The notes: generated by a model from the sequence alone, not told the origin. Positions 1-12,685 are shown, counted from the stretch's first letter. The stretch is 64,000 bases of DNA from Odobenus rosmarus divergens (GCF_000321225.1 NW_004450397.1:3547183-3611182), one strand, 5' to 3'. Translations and numbers: made by a program.

Positions 1-349
1 GTGAACTTGTTGACACCCGTTTACAACAACACAACAAAAGGCATTTCCCTATATATTTTAAAATGCAGTTCCCTGGGGGAAAGGATAGAGAAAATGAGAT
101 CACAGCAACAGTTCCATACTAATGTTTTATCCTTTGCAAAGCACTTCCACAGCCTCAGTCCATCCTTCCAGCAATTCAGTGAGGGGATGGTCATGTTATA
201 CCTGGACGATGGGGTCAGAGAGGCCCAGAGCGAGGCAGCTAACCAAACCCAGGTCTCCTGACTCCCAAACACCCTGTTTCTACCACATCCAGAAATATGA
301 GGGCACCTCGGGGCTGTACCACAAGAGATTAGGAACATTTGCAACTTAC

Positions 350-444
350 CTTAAAACCAATCCTTGGAGCAGGTGTCCATGTGATCACAATGGTGGTCTC
401 AGTGACCTCCGTGTTGTAAGGGGGAATGGAGCTGAGAGGCTGCA
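350..444 (-). CDS. FN1: FN1 exon 21: type III module 6, first part
   Basis: Residues 1085-1116. [20 protein letters not shown] through TPAPRIGFK, ending in phase 0. Acceptor TTTCACAG, donor GTAAGT. The second exon of III-6 lies outside the window. Positions 1-349 are the start of the next intron and show no recognised feature. Confidence 0.97.
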
Positions 445-599
445 CTGTGAAACAGAATCAATGCATGCGTTCAAACCTTGGAGTCACAGACGATGGCACA
501 GAACGTACGGAACAAGTATTTTTACGGAGAACCTCAGTTTACCCAGCTAGTGGATCCTGAATGTCATAGCCTTCACTGGGTGGGAATTTGGAGTAGGCC

Positions 600-722
600 A
601 GCGCTTCCCAATCTTTCATGTGCCACACAAATTATCTGACACCTGGCTAAAATGCAGGTTCTGATTCTGTAGGACCAAAGTGGGGCTAGAAGTTTGCATT
701 TCCGTGATGCCGATGCTACTAG
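600..722 (+). mobile_element. MER5-like hAT DNA transposon remnant
   Basis: The stretch reading AATGCAGGTTCTGATTCTGT, then AGTTTGCATTTC and GATGCCGATGCTACT follows the MER5A/B consensus order. It lies in FN1 intron 20. Confidence 0.6.
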
Positions 723-1108
723 CCCATCAATCATACTTCAGTAACAAGGGCCTAAATGACCTCAGAAGACAAGTTCAAGTCCTTGGATTCTTTGATTTGT
801 GTCTTTCCATTAAGTTTGGGATTTGAGTTTTATGACAATAAATTTCCCTCTACAGTCAGTATAAAATCCCATTTGAAATGTAAAACTGGTTACCACAAAT
901 TGACTATCATTCTGCTTTTTAAATCATTAATTTGAGAACAATTGTTAAACTATAGATGTGATCTGAAAATAGCTCTATGCTGAATTATTCCATAACGATG
1001 GTAAATTTTTTTTGGTTGCAATGAGAAAGACCATATGAAAGTTAAACAAAATCTGCCACCACAGACGTACTTATAAACCCTAAAGATTCCTTAAATATGT
1101 GATTATCC

Positions 1109-1298
1109 GGGTGCCTGGGTGGCTCAGTTGGTTAAGCTACTGCCTTCGGCTCAGGTCATGATCCTGGAGTCCCGGGATCGAGTCCCACATCGGGCTCCTT
1201 GCTCAGCAGGGAGTCTGCTTCTCCCTCTGACCCTCTTCCCTCTCGTGTTCTCTATCTCTCATTCTCTCTCTCGAATAAATAAATAAAATCTTAAAAAA
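1109..1298 (+). mobile_element. Can-SINE (tRNA-derived), intron 20
   Basis: Has the GGGTGCCTGGGTGGCTCAG head, a CT-rich segment, AATAAATAAATAAAATC and an A-tail. It is flanked by the duplication AAATATGTGATTATCC at 1093-1108 and again just after the tail. Confidence 0.95.
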
Positions 1299-1378
1299 AA
1301 ATATGTGATTATCCATTTAGGATAAACATATTACAAAATTTTAGTACTCTGCCCCTGGCATTAAGAATTATAACAAGT

Positions 1379-1576
1379 GGGGCACCTGGGTGGCTCAGTC
1401 GTTAAGCGTCTGCCTTCGGCTCAGGTCATCATCCCAGGGTCCCGGGATTGAGCCCCACATCGGGCTCCCTGCTCAGCGGGAAGCCTGCTTCTCCCTCTCC
1501 CACTCCCCCTGCTTATATTCCCTCTCTCGCTGTCTCTCTCTGTCAAATAAATAAATAAAATATTTTTTTAAAAAGT
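1379..1576 (+). mobile_element. Can-SINE, intron 20
   Basis: Full-length copy flanked by the 12-bp duplication ATTATAACAAGT at 1367-1378 and 1577-1588. It lies only 80 bp from the previous copy, in the same orientation. Confidence 0.95.
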
Positions 1577-3189
1577 ATTATAACAAGTTAATTTTGCAGC
1601 TCCTATCATCCTGACCTCGCTGTTATTCTCTCGGTAAAAATATTACTTAAAAAAAAAAACAAGAAAAGAAGAAAAAAGAGCATGTGTACATACACTTAAG
1701 ACAGACGTTTTCAACAGTCTACAGATCTTATTACAGATTTAGAATCTCCAAAATATAAGGGACTGAACAACTAAGTCTTGTAATAAGGGGAATAAGCATT
1801 CCAATAACTGGCTGCTGATGAGGTCTCAGAAGCCAAGACCTCTGAACAGGGTGAGTCAAATTCAAGGGTTTCGAGTGTGTTGCCAGCCTGGGTCACATGT
1901 TTGGTGCCTTCATAATTCCTTCCTTTTTATGTCCCAACCAAATTCTGTGTCCACTGGGGAAAAAAACCCCTATTAAATGCATTTATGTGAAATTATGAAT
2001 GGCCAGGGAGACCAGTTATCCTCCGGAGGTACACAATGGAGATTAAAAGTCTGAAGATCCTGCTCACTCCTCAGCTCCAGGCACTTGTTTTCCCTTCGAC
2101 CATGTGGGGATTTGGGCACCACTGTGATTCTCTCATTTGTTTCCAGGCTGGACTTGACTGTGTGATTTTAAAAAATTGTTTGAAAATACTGTGTGGAAGA
2201 AAAATAAAATATGTGTGTGGCTACTCTTTAATGACTACTCTATCAGTTGACCTGAAGTTCTACTGTTCAGTGAGCCGTTTCCTAACTACATTATGATTTC
2301 GAAGGTGTCTTCGGGGGACTGGGACGGGTGACCCATGACGCCTTCCCAGAGTCTCTGAAATCATACATCACTTGGCTGCTGCTGACTTTGCCAGCATGCG
2401 GTGGCTTGCCCCGTGGGACCACGTTAATGGCCACAAGAAAACAATTCGGAGAGCAAGTAGCTTCTTGCACGGAACATCTGTGAAAGCCACAACTTTTTCA
2501 CAAATTACATTCTCTTCTGCTGTCTTGGGCTTTAGGACTGGGTGTTTTCTATTGCTTGAGTCAGCCAGCTAGCGTCTTCCCGAGTTGAAGATGATGCTCT
2601 CTGCCTGGGAAGACCATTACAGGAAAATCTCCAAACCACAAACCCACAAACTGATGTCAAACAAAGGATGTGACTGTAAGTATGAGTTATGGGTTCTGGC
2701 AGGTCTTGTTAGGTGAAAACAGCCTGGCTGTTAAAGAAATAAAATTTGCCCTATTTATAAAGGAGTAAGCTGTATTTTCCCCAGAAACAGCACCCCCCCC
2801 ACCACTCCACCCTCACATTTGCTTTTAAGAATTTAGCACAAGTTATAAAATCCAGAAAAGTTATTCCCAGAATTAAGCATGGTAAGACAGTAAAAAGGTA
2901 CAGAAACTCACAGCAACTGCAAAAATATGCAAGCTGTAGGGATGTTTACAGCCTCAGAGAGTACTTCAAGTTCAAATGAAGTTGTGGAACTGCCTACTTA
3001 AGTAGGTTTATTTAAACTGAAGCTTTGCTTGGTTGAACTGTTTTCATTCTCATTCTTCCCTCAATCATCTATTCAGTGAACAGTTTTTGAAGGTAGGCTG
3101 TGTGCAAGGCACTATGTTAACCTTTATTCAGTAAAATTAGTTTTGACAATCAGTACTTTAACTCAAATAGAATTATATTTTATAGAAAT

Positions 3190-3239
3190 ATACCGTGCAG
3201 AGCGTCAACGTAATATACAGTGCAGAGCATCAACATAAT
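3190..3239. repeat. 25-bp tandem duplication
   Basis: Two adjacent 25-bp units differ at four positions, three of them G-to-A. Unit core: GTGCAGAGC(G/A)TCAAC(G/A)TAAT. It lies in intron 20. Confidence 0.9.
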
Positions 3240-4424
3240 ATGGCCAATATATCAAAGTGTGCAAAAGTACTTGAAATACTCTATGTTGACTCACCGTACT
3301 TAATTATTGCTACTTACTTGACAATACTTAATTATCGTTAGTATCATTAAAAATGCTTTTTCTCTTTTGGTTTCTTTTGCCCATCAAAAGAAACTACAAA
3401 AAAAAGGTCTCGTGTTAAGGAGTGAAAAAGTAAAAATGATAATTTGTAGAATTATATGTGGTCAGTAAAAGGGTAAATCTACTGAAATCTCTATTCTAAT
3501 TCATGAAGGGCATCTATAAGAAATACAAAGACACTGATTTCATATTAATAGATTCTAGAGTATCTTAGTAACATGTAACATAAAATAGCAAAATTTAGAA
3601 GTTAACTTAGAAATGAAAAGCAGATTTTACTTGCTTATAATAAGCAGTTACTTAAGAAAAAGACTTCACTAGCCAGAAAACGTACACCAAATTTAAGTGG
3701 AAATACATTTTCGGTAAATTATGACTTCTTACCGGGAAAAGTTTGTGGAGAATTTTCTTTGGGAAGTAAATTCCATAGTTATTTACAGCTAAACTTACAC
3801 TCGCTTTTTGAAGGCTCCTTAACATCTATATTTTTAAAACGCTTCTGGAAAAATGCAAACTAGTTCATAGTCGTGATATATGTTGAAAAGTGTTGGGTGC
3901 TTCTATAATTCAAAATGTTGAGTTAAAAATAACAACCGGTGCTCAGCTAGAAATTAGGGGTCTCATAATTCTTTGTAATGTAAATGAGAATGTTTTTAAT
4001 AGAACTCATTTTATGAATACAGGTCTTTATTGTGATGTAGATATGTAGGAGATTTAAAGCCACTTTCCATAAAGTGTCGAGCAAAAAAAGACAGACATGA
4101 CCAAAAATTGTCAGTCTTCTTCCCCCATTGGAACTTCAAGAGTCATTTAAGAAAGATGAAAAGAAAAAAAAAAGAAAAGTATTCTGTTCTGCAGAAATAC
4201 TTTAATCTGCTACAGTCTCATAAAGAAATCCTTTCCTTAACTTCTTGTTCTGTTGGTTTCCATTCAGTTCGTAAATGTTTTCATTCTACACTTACTGCTA
4301 TCATTCAACACCAAAAGTAGCAGGATGTAGACATCATGCTGGTTTTGTTTCTTGCCTTAACTGGTGTTTGGTAAACTCATTTAATAAAATAGCATTCGAC
4401 TTTCAAATAACTGGGTGCTTTAAA

Positions 4425-4632
4425 CTGCATTACTCAAAGTGGTCCCAGAGTAAATAAGAAGCCTGGCAACATTTGTAATTTAACCTTCATCAAGAAAATC
4501 TTGCTTCAGAAAACAATCAACTGAACTGAATATCGTGCTTCCTGATTTCTACTCCGGCACAAGCTCCTTAGGGTCCAATAACAAACACACGGATCAAGGG
4601 GCTGGTCCATGACCACACTTTGAGTAGCACTG
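4425..4632. mobile_element. Short hAT-type inverted-repeat element
   Basis: The ends GCATTACTCAAAGTGGTCC and GACCACACTTTGAGTAGCACTGC are inverted repeats of the MER20/MER58/MER5 style. Flanks CTTTAAAC and CTTTAAAT fit an 8-bp hAT target duplication with one mismatch. Confidence 0.65.
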
Positions 4633-4704
4633 CTTTAAATCTTCCCTTTTTTTTTAACCCTGTACTAAGGGTTTTTAAGTTAACTTTTTAAAAATTGGAT
4701 GAAG

Positions 4705-4796
4705 CACGGAGAACGTAAACACAGGTAAAAACCGACGACATCACTAAGACCACGGAGAATGTAAACATAGGTAAAAACCAACGACATCACTAAGAC
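4705..4796. repeat. 46-bp tandem duplication next to the exon 20 donor
   Basis: Two adjacent 46-bp units (4705-4750 and 4751-4796) differ at three transitions. The array ends 23 bases from the exon 20 donor. Both units contain ATCACTAAGAC, which also occurs in exon 20 near 5026. Confidence 0.95.
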
Positions 4797-4819
4797 AGGA
4801 TGTTCAAACTTTGGCTTAC

Positions 4820-5086
4820 GAGTGGTGAAGACTCCCGTGGCTTTGGGACTCTGCTGGTTGCCTTTGACAGCCACGAGGGATGCGGTGTACTCAGACGCAG
4901 GCTGCAGATTCCTCAGGGGGTACCGCGTGGCCGAGGGCCCCACATTGTAGTGCTTGGGCTGGCCTCCCCGGGTCGGGCCCACGGTCAGTCGGTACCCGGC
5001 TATCCGGGCCCGAGGTGGAGTCCAGATCACTAAGACAGTTGAGTCAGTTTCGTTGGTAAACTGGAGGTTAGTGGGAGCATCCAATC
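4820..5086 (-). CDS. FN1: FN1 exon 20: type III module 5 (single exon)
   Basis: Residues 996-1084. A complete III-5 module in one 267-nt exon, with [20 protein letters not shown], the sequon NET and the ending ATGVFTT. The junction codon formed with exon 19 is AGA, so the alpha4-integrin site reads RLDAPT instead of human KLDAPT. The local GC content is high. Acceptor TTTCTAG, donor GTAAGC. Twenty-three bases into the intron lies a 46-bp tandem duplication. Confidence 0.98.
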
Positions 5087-5678
5087 CTAGAAAAAAAGAT
5101 GAAACACATCAGAAATATTTGACCCTCAGGAATGATCATAAGGAAACTCAAAAGCTTGACTGAATTTTCTAAACCTTTCTTCAGGTGGAAACTAAGTAAA
5201 ACTCAAAACCTTGGAAATGTGGAGCTATTATGAGATGGAGTGTTACACGGAACCTTGCAAAATGGTGTCAATCATGAGAAATTGCTGACTTTTTTTTTTT
5301 TTTGCTTGACTTTGATCCTGAGGAAAGTGGAATTTTCCAGCATGACTTTCCCATCACCCTCTGAAATTATACTAACATTATTGAGATAACATTATCAAAA
5401 CAGAAACAATAACCAAAAAAACCACTTGTGAATGCCACAATGTGCTCTGAACCAAACAGGTTAAGACATGAGAGACAAGGCCAATAAAACGAGGGCAAGG
5501 TGAAACCTCTACAGGGAACGTAAAGAATATTGTCTGCGTGTATTGAATGAATAGTCCTTTGCTAGAGGAATAAAAGTAATTTTTGCATAATCCATATTAG
5601 ATAATAATTATAGCATATCTGTCAGAATCACGGTAGGATGCTGGTGAGGGCACACTATCAGAAAGAATCACACAAACT

Positions 5679-5878
5679 GGGGCGCCTGGGTGGCTCAGTC
5701 GTTAAGCGTCTGCCTTCGGCTCAGGTCATGATCCCAGGGTCCTGGGATCGAGCCCCACATCGGGCTCCCTGCTCAGCGGGAAGCCTGCTTCTCCCTCTCC
5801 CACTCCCTCTGCTTGTGTTCCCTCTCTCACTGTGTGTCTCTCTGTCAAATAAATAAATAAAATCTTAAAAAAAAAAAA
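5679..5878 (+). mobile_element. Can-SINE, intron 19
   Basis: Full-length copy with a pure A-tail, flanked by the near-perfect 17-bp duplication AAAGAATCACACAAACT. The intact flanks suggest recent insertion. Confidence 0.96.
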
Positions 5879-5984
5879 AAAGAATCACACAAACTGTGAG
5901 TTTTCTTGAGGGTGATAGCTAGCACTTTCCCTGCAGTAAATTAAAACACTTTGCAGATGAAGGAAGTGCTTAAGAGGTAGTCAA

Positions 5985-6170
5985 ATATAATAACTGAAAG
6001 AACGGGACATGGAGTCACAAGGCAAAATTCTATGTGGATCCAGCTCCATTGCTTCCTAGCTCTGAGACTTCACAAACAGCAGAATTTTGTATGAGCTTCA
6101 ATTGCTTCATGAATCCAAAGCGGATAAGACCTTTTTCATTAGGTCGAAAAGAGTATTAACTATAAGGACA
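5985..6170 (+). mobile_element. MIR-like remnant, intron 19
   Basis: A diverged SINE-like sequence with the MIR order: ATGGAGTCA, CATTGCTTCCTAGCTCTGAGACTTC, then a CTTCA-rich segment. The match is weak and judged by eye. Confidence 0.4.
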
Positions 6171-6610
6171 ATGAACTGAGCAGAGACCCTGGGACTTCAT
6201 ATGCGATAACTGTTTAAGCAATTACTATTTATAAATAATTCTATAAAAGGGTTAAGAGCATACATTTGCAGTTTGATCTAGATATTTTTAGTTACAGAAA
6301 ATATCCTCAAATTTACAATCCATGTCTCTGTCAGCAAAGAAAATCAGGTTCTCTTAAGTTCCCCTCTCTCGGGGCCATTACATGGATACGTGTATTTGGG
6401 AAATGGGTCACCGTTTAGATCCATGGAGCTGGTCTCCATTTTGTTTCGAAGTGTTAACTGGTTTTATGTCCACCACGCATTCTCTTCTCCACTGGGTAGT
6501 TCCCTATCTCTAACTGTACTCCTAGGAGTTAACGGTTTGCTGTGCATTCACCACAGATTGCAAGTCAGGGTGGAGAATCTGGGGTGGAGATAGTCAGAAG
6601 CAAGACATAC

Positions 6611-6883
6611 TGGTCATTTGCTCTGCCATCAGAGGCTTGCTCTCCCGCCCTTGGTTCACAGCGAAGATTTTGAAGTGATAGGTGACCCCAGGGGACAGGC
6701 CAGTGACTTCTGCAAAGGTGTTCCTGCTGATGGGCAGCCTCTGCCCGTGTTCCCCAGGCAGGTTGACGGGGATCACGTCCACACGGTAGCCGGTCACTGC
6801 ACTCTCAGGGGGTGTCCACATGATGGTGACCTTCACATCTGTCACTTCCACAAACTGCAGGTCCCGGGGAGGAGGAACTTCAT
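6611..6883 (-). CDS. FN1: FN1 exon 19: type III module 4 (single exon)
   Basis: Residues 905-995. A complete type III module in one 273-nt exon: [40 protein letters not shown] and [13 protein letters not shown]. Differences from human cluster near the end ([11 protein letters not shown] for YYFKVFAVSHG, and MAEQM for TAQQT). Acceptor TGTTAG, donor GTATG. Intron 19 (5087-6610) contains a MIR remnant and a Can-SINE at 5679. Confidence 0.98.
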
Positions 6884-7545
6884 CTAACAGACAAGAGCCA
6901 ACCGGTCATTCACAATTCCTGCTGAAGAGTATTTTTTTTAAGCCAATTTCCCAGATGTGTATAGGAAATTCATGGTGCCTCTCATTCCAAAGCAATGCTA
7001 GGTTTTGTCTCTTCACCAGAGAATATGTGTTTTTGCTTATATTTTCTCTGGTTCAGTCATCCTGCTTACATATGACATTTGAAGCGTTTTATTTTATTTT
7101 ACCTAAAATGTGTAGCTAAGCAGATGAGTTTCCAACGTATGAAGTGTCCTATCAAGGAGTTTAAAATAAACACACAAAAAATAAAATTTAAAAAAAATCC
7201 TAATTGTGACAACAGAAAAAATGTGGTTTGCATTTTACTGAACCATTCTGTAAAACTTAAAAGTAACAGATGACTGAACACTGAAGTTTCTGGGGAAAAA
7301 TATGAAGGCTTTATGTGTCAGTTTGTAATCAGGAAGGCCAATAGCCAGCCTTGATAAGTTAGTTTATAGTGTGGACATTTCAGCCAAATTTCTTAAGTTG
7401 AGGGATAAACTATAAGATTACTTGCATATAGGAACCGTTGACAGAGACAAAACAACCCTCCCACAGAAATAATAATTCTTTCATCTTACACTTCTGGTCC
7501 TCCCCAGCAGGCTAAGGAAATGAGCGCAATCCAAGGGCAGTTTTA

Positions 7546-7926
<381 letters not shown>

Positions 7927-8368
7927 TTAGTTAAGAACTAGTGATGCTTTGACTCTTCAGATGTTGCCACTTCTTAGAAGGACTATTCAGTACAAAGATA
8001 AAATAAGAGCAGCCATGCAATCCTTTTTAATAATAAATATCATCCCTGAAGACCTGATATCCTTAATAAATGTCTATTAGAGATGCCATGAGGTGAAAAT
8101 ATTCATGTGAAAACGATTTCTTCTCTTTGAGCTCTGGGCAATGAAAGCAATTAATGAACCACCTTGAGTGCAGATTGTCTAGCACTGTCTGTGTCTTTTA
8201 GAAGCTTCAGAGGCAGCTGAGTACTTAATGAGCTAAGAAGGCAACTGAGCCAACTTAAGACTAAACCCACTTAAGACTAAGTCTTAGAGTGAGGTTTTCA
8301 GAAAAATTACCCCTCTTCGATCTCAGAAATGCCTGGTTTAATAAGTCAGTGAGCTCGTTTTCGAGGTT

Positions 8369-8373
8369 GTGTG

Positions 8374-8407
<34 letters not shown>
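8369..8407. repeat. (GT)n microsatellite, intron 17
   Basis: A near-pure GT run of about 39 bases with one TT interruption. In the FN1 transcript it reads (CA)n. Confidence 0.97.
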
Positions 8408-8409
<2 letters not shown>

Positions 8410-8496
8410 GGGGTCAATAAAGTGGACATGGTGGGAAATGATCTGTAAGAAAGTTGAGCTGTAAGACTTGAAAATAATCACATTCTGAATTACTAT

Positions 8497-8516
8497 TACA
8501 CACACAACACACACAC
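8497..8516. repeat. (CA)n run, intron 17
   Basis: A CA run of about 20 bases with one AA interruption. In the FN1 transcript it reads (UG)n, the complement of the other run about 90 bases away. Confidence 0.9.
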
Positions 8517-8521
8517 CTTTA

Positions 8522-8993
<472 letters not shown>

Positions 8994-9219
8994 TCAGAGC
9001 AAACCAACCCCTGAAATCACTCCACAGCGTAGAAAAGGGATATTCTTAAAACTATATATTCATAAGGGAAGGGGGTAAGTCTAGAAGGAAATGTACTAAT
9101 GGATAATCAATAATTATCTATGCATTATGGGATAATTTTTCTTTTGTTTACCATTTTTCTAAATTTTTTCTCTAAAGATATATGATTTTTATAATCCACC
9201 CCCAATTTGTAAAAATAGC

Positions 9220-9392
9220 TCTCTGTAGTTAGAAGTCAGGGTGATGGTTATGGGCAGGGGACGATGGAGTAGGAGAGATATTCTTTTTCCTGATCTGGGT
9301 GCTGGTCACATGGGTGTGTCCATTTTATAAAATTCATCAAGCTCTATGCCTATGATATATTATGCTACAATAAAGTTCTTAAAAGGCCCCTA
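9220..9392 (+). mobile_element. Old L1 3' end fragment (L1M type), intron 15
   Basis: CTGATCTGGGTGCTGGTCAC, then ATGGGTGTGTCC and TATGCTACAATAAAGTT resemble the 3' end of mammalian L1M elements. Confidence 0.6.
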
Positions 9393-9499
9393 ACCATGAG
9401 AATTTGAAAAGCATGAATGAGGGTACTGTGTACCCCCAAAGACTAACATTTTCTGCTGTGGTCCTCAAAGTGGCAATCACTTCCCTAAAGAAAACCCTA

Positions 9500-9712
9500 G
9501 GAGCACCTGGGTGGCTCAGTCAGTTGAGCATCTGACTCGATTTTGGCTCAGGTCACGATCTCAGGGTCCTGAGATCAAGCCCCACATACGTCTCTGCACT
9601 GAGTACGGAGTCTACTTGTCCCTCTCCCTCTGCTCCTCTCCCCACTTTCTCTCTCTCTTTCTATCTCAAATAAATAAATAAAATCTATTTTAAAAAATTA
9701 TATATATATATA
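9500..9712 (+). mobile_element. Can-SINE, diverged, intron 15
   Basis: The head GGAGCACCTGGGTGGCTCAG carries an extra 'TTGAGCATCTGACTCGATTT' style segment, an older SINEC form. The flanks AAAGAAAACCCTA and AAAGAAAACACTA form the target duplication. Confidence 0.92.
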
Positions 9713-9845
9713 AAAGAAAACACTATGGTTGTATAGACCTGTGCCCAGGCAAATGCGTAATGCAGCTCATATTAAAGGTCATCTTTCCCTTTCTCACAGC
9801 GGAAGTTTGTTCAGTACGAGCCGTCAACTAGTTCCAAAACTGTCA

Positions 9846-10409
<564 letters not shown>

Positions 10410-10589
10410 CTAAAGATTTAAAAGAAGTCATATAAGTATTCCCAAGGATGAACATTCAGAGATGATACTGAGTAAACCTCAAAGAAGGAGGGACCTAGGC
10501 AGCTCCACTGTGGAAGAAAATCATGGAAAACTGGAATCAGAACAGGGATCTTTAGCAGAGTTTAATATTAATAATAATTCTTATCATAG

Positions 10590-10775
10590 CTAATATTTAC
10601 TGGTAGCTCTTCGTGTGCCAGGCTTTGTGCTGTTTTACTTGCATTCACTTATTTAAACTCCATCTCTCCTTTCCTCCAAGTTAATGGTATAATTACCCTC
10701 ATTTTACAGGTGAAGAAACAGTGAGATGTGACATGACCAAGGTCACACAGTCGCAGGCACTGGGCACCTTCCTTT
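10590..10775 (-). mobile_element. MIR SINE remnant, intron 13
   Basis: On the plus strand TGTGCCAGGCTTTGTGCT, CATTTTACAGGTGAAGAAAC and CAAGGTCACACAG are the reverse-oriented core landmarks of MIR. Confidence 0.8.
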
Positions 10776-11902
10776 TTGCCAGACTGATTGATGATGAACC
10801 CAAGTTTTGCCTCTCTCATTTTCTAAATTTCTACGATGAAGAGAGATAAATTCTTCTCTGAAGTGGGAAGAGGCCATATATTCTTTCACTTAGTAGGATA
10901 CAAATTTCTTGCCTTGCAGAAATAGTCAAAAATATAATACTGCTTTGTGACTCAGTTCCTGGGACCATCACATATAAGGTTCCACTGGTCTGGCTGAAGG
11001 CTCATTCTTGGATATGAATTACCCCAACAAAAGCAGTTCCCAACTTTGGGCAAGACTGAAGAAGAATGTGATTTGGGTTTATTTAATCTTTGATTCGTTT
11101 ACATTTTCACATCCTGTCCAACTTCATTAACATGTCATGGATCACAAAACTCATTGCAATAAAATGTGTGGAAAAGAAACGGCCTTACTTCAAACAAGAT
11201 GAGATCCTTTTAAGTGTAAATATTCTAAACTAAGTCAAAATACATTTCTAATGCCCAGTAAATTTTTTAAATTATCCAATCAACCAGTTCCTCAATAATT
11301 CAAATACTCAAGTGTCCATTTATATTTTTGAAATCAATGAAACGGATCCTAGTATATTTTAAATTTAAATTTTAACTCAAATACCCTGAAAAAAAACACT
11401 GCAAGTAGTCATGACAATTAGCTCAGATTTAATGATAAATCTTTCATTAAATGTGAACTTTTCTAGACAATTAGCTATCAGAAGAAAATACTCAAAAACA
11501 AACTTTCAGGTAACATCCACTGAGGGAAAACCTGAAAATTCTTAATTGTTGAAAGTCTCAAAGAAATTGATCACTGCAGCTTCTTTGAAGATTTCCCAAT
11601 TCAATGTACATTTTATACCTCTCTGTAAATGTCCCATATTACGGAGATCTCACATAACACTTCAGAGTTAGCTTTAAAGTAAATAAAATTGGTAATGAAA
11701 CGAAAAGATGAGAGACAAGGAGGTATCTGAGGGGACAATATAGTGATCTCATTGACTAACATCTACTAGATACAAAGTTCTGGAAATGGCTACTCCACAT
11801 ACTATGGACAAGGGTACTGAGTATACTACCAAAAAAAAAAAAAAATGATTTCACAGCTTGAATTTTTCCCCAAGAGTTAACTGCATTAGTAGGTCAAATG
11901 TT

Positions 11903-12104
11903 GTTATTTATTTATTTATTCATTCATTTATTTATTCTCATATTTATTATGAGAGACAGAGAGAGTAGGTGCAGGCGGGGAGGGGTGGAGGAGAGGGAGA
12001 ACCAGGCTCCCCGCTGATCAGGGAACTGACGCTGAACAGAACCCCGGGATCAGGACCCAAGCTGAAGGCAGACGCTCAACTGACTGAGCCACCCAGGCAT
12101 CCCC
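11903..12104 (-). mobile_element. Can-SINE, intron 13
   Basis: Reverse-oriented copy beginning with a TTTA/TTCA repeat, then the GA-rich segment, and ending GAGCCACCCAGGCATCCC. It is oriented in the sense of the FN1 transcript. No clear target duplication was found. Confidence 0.9.
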
Positions 12105-12679
12105 TCATTTTGTTTTTAATTGCTAGAATTTAATAGCTATGGCTAAAAGTGGGCATTTTTGTCCTGTGTTTAAAATAGTGTTTCTCAAGTTATGAGTCAT
12201 GAATTTTGGAGGTATAGCAGGCAGCTTTGAAGGTTAAGAAAAACTAAATCTTACTAGACCAATATCTTCCTCTGTATGATTTCTTCAATTTCTAGATGGT
12301 TCTTGTTAGAAAATCACAAGGTTCACTTTTTAAACAAACCATCACTCCTCATGTATTCTTCCCTTGCACCATCTTTTTCCCTTCTATCTAAATAACTTCA
12401 AAGGATCAAAAATGTTTTAAGAAGTGCTCCCTTCAAAAGTGAACCCAAAGAGCTAAATATTAATTTTTCAATCATGGAAATGATGCCAATCATTGTTTTC
12501 CTCTGATAGAGTTGCAAGACATACAAAACCTTTAGATTCTCTTCCCATATTGGGGAAGAATTGTTTCAGGCATTATCATTTCTAAGTCCTTGTTAAGAAG
12601 ATTTTCTAAATAACAAATCTTTCTAAATCCTTCTAAATACCAAAAAACTAAATTGTCAAGTCACAGATAGTTAATCATA

Positions 12680-12685
12680 TTTATT
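12680..12685 (-). promoter_or_regulatory. Candidate intronic polyadenylation signal AATAAA for the truncated FN1 isoform
   Basis: The gene strand reads CCAATAAATATG, 51 nt downstream of the read-through stop codon. A canonical AATAAA close behind an in-frame intronic stop is what a short isoform such as Migration Stimulating Factor needs. Use of the signal is inference; AATAAA also occurs by chance in AT-rich introns. Confidence 0.4.

Noticed and set aside
4680..4819. 36-residue read-through extension of III-5 ([20 protein letters not shown] region)
   Set aside because: It follows exon 20 past a good donor (GTAAGC) into a tandem repeat; no poly-A signal context or known isoform supports it.
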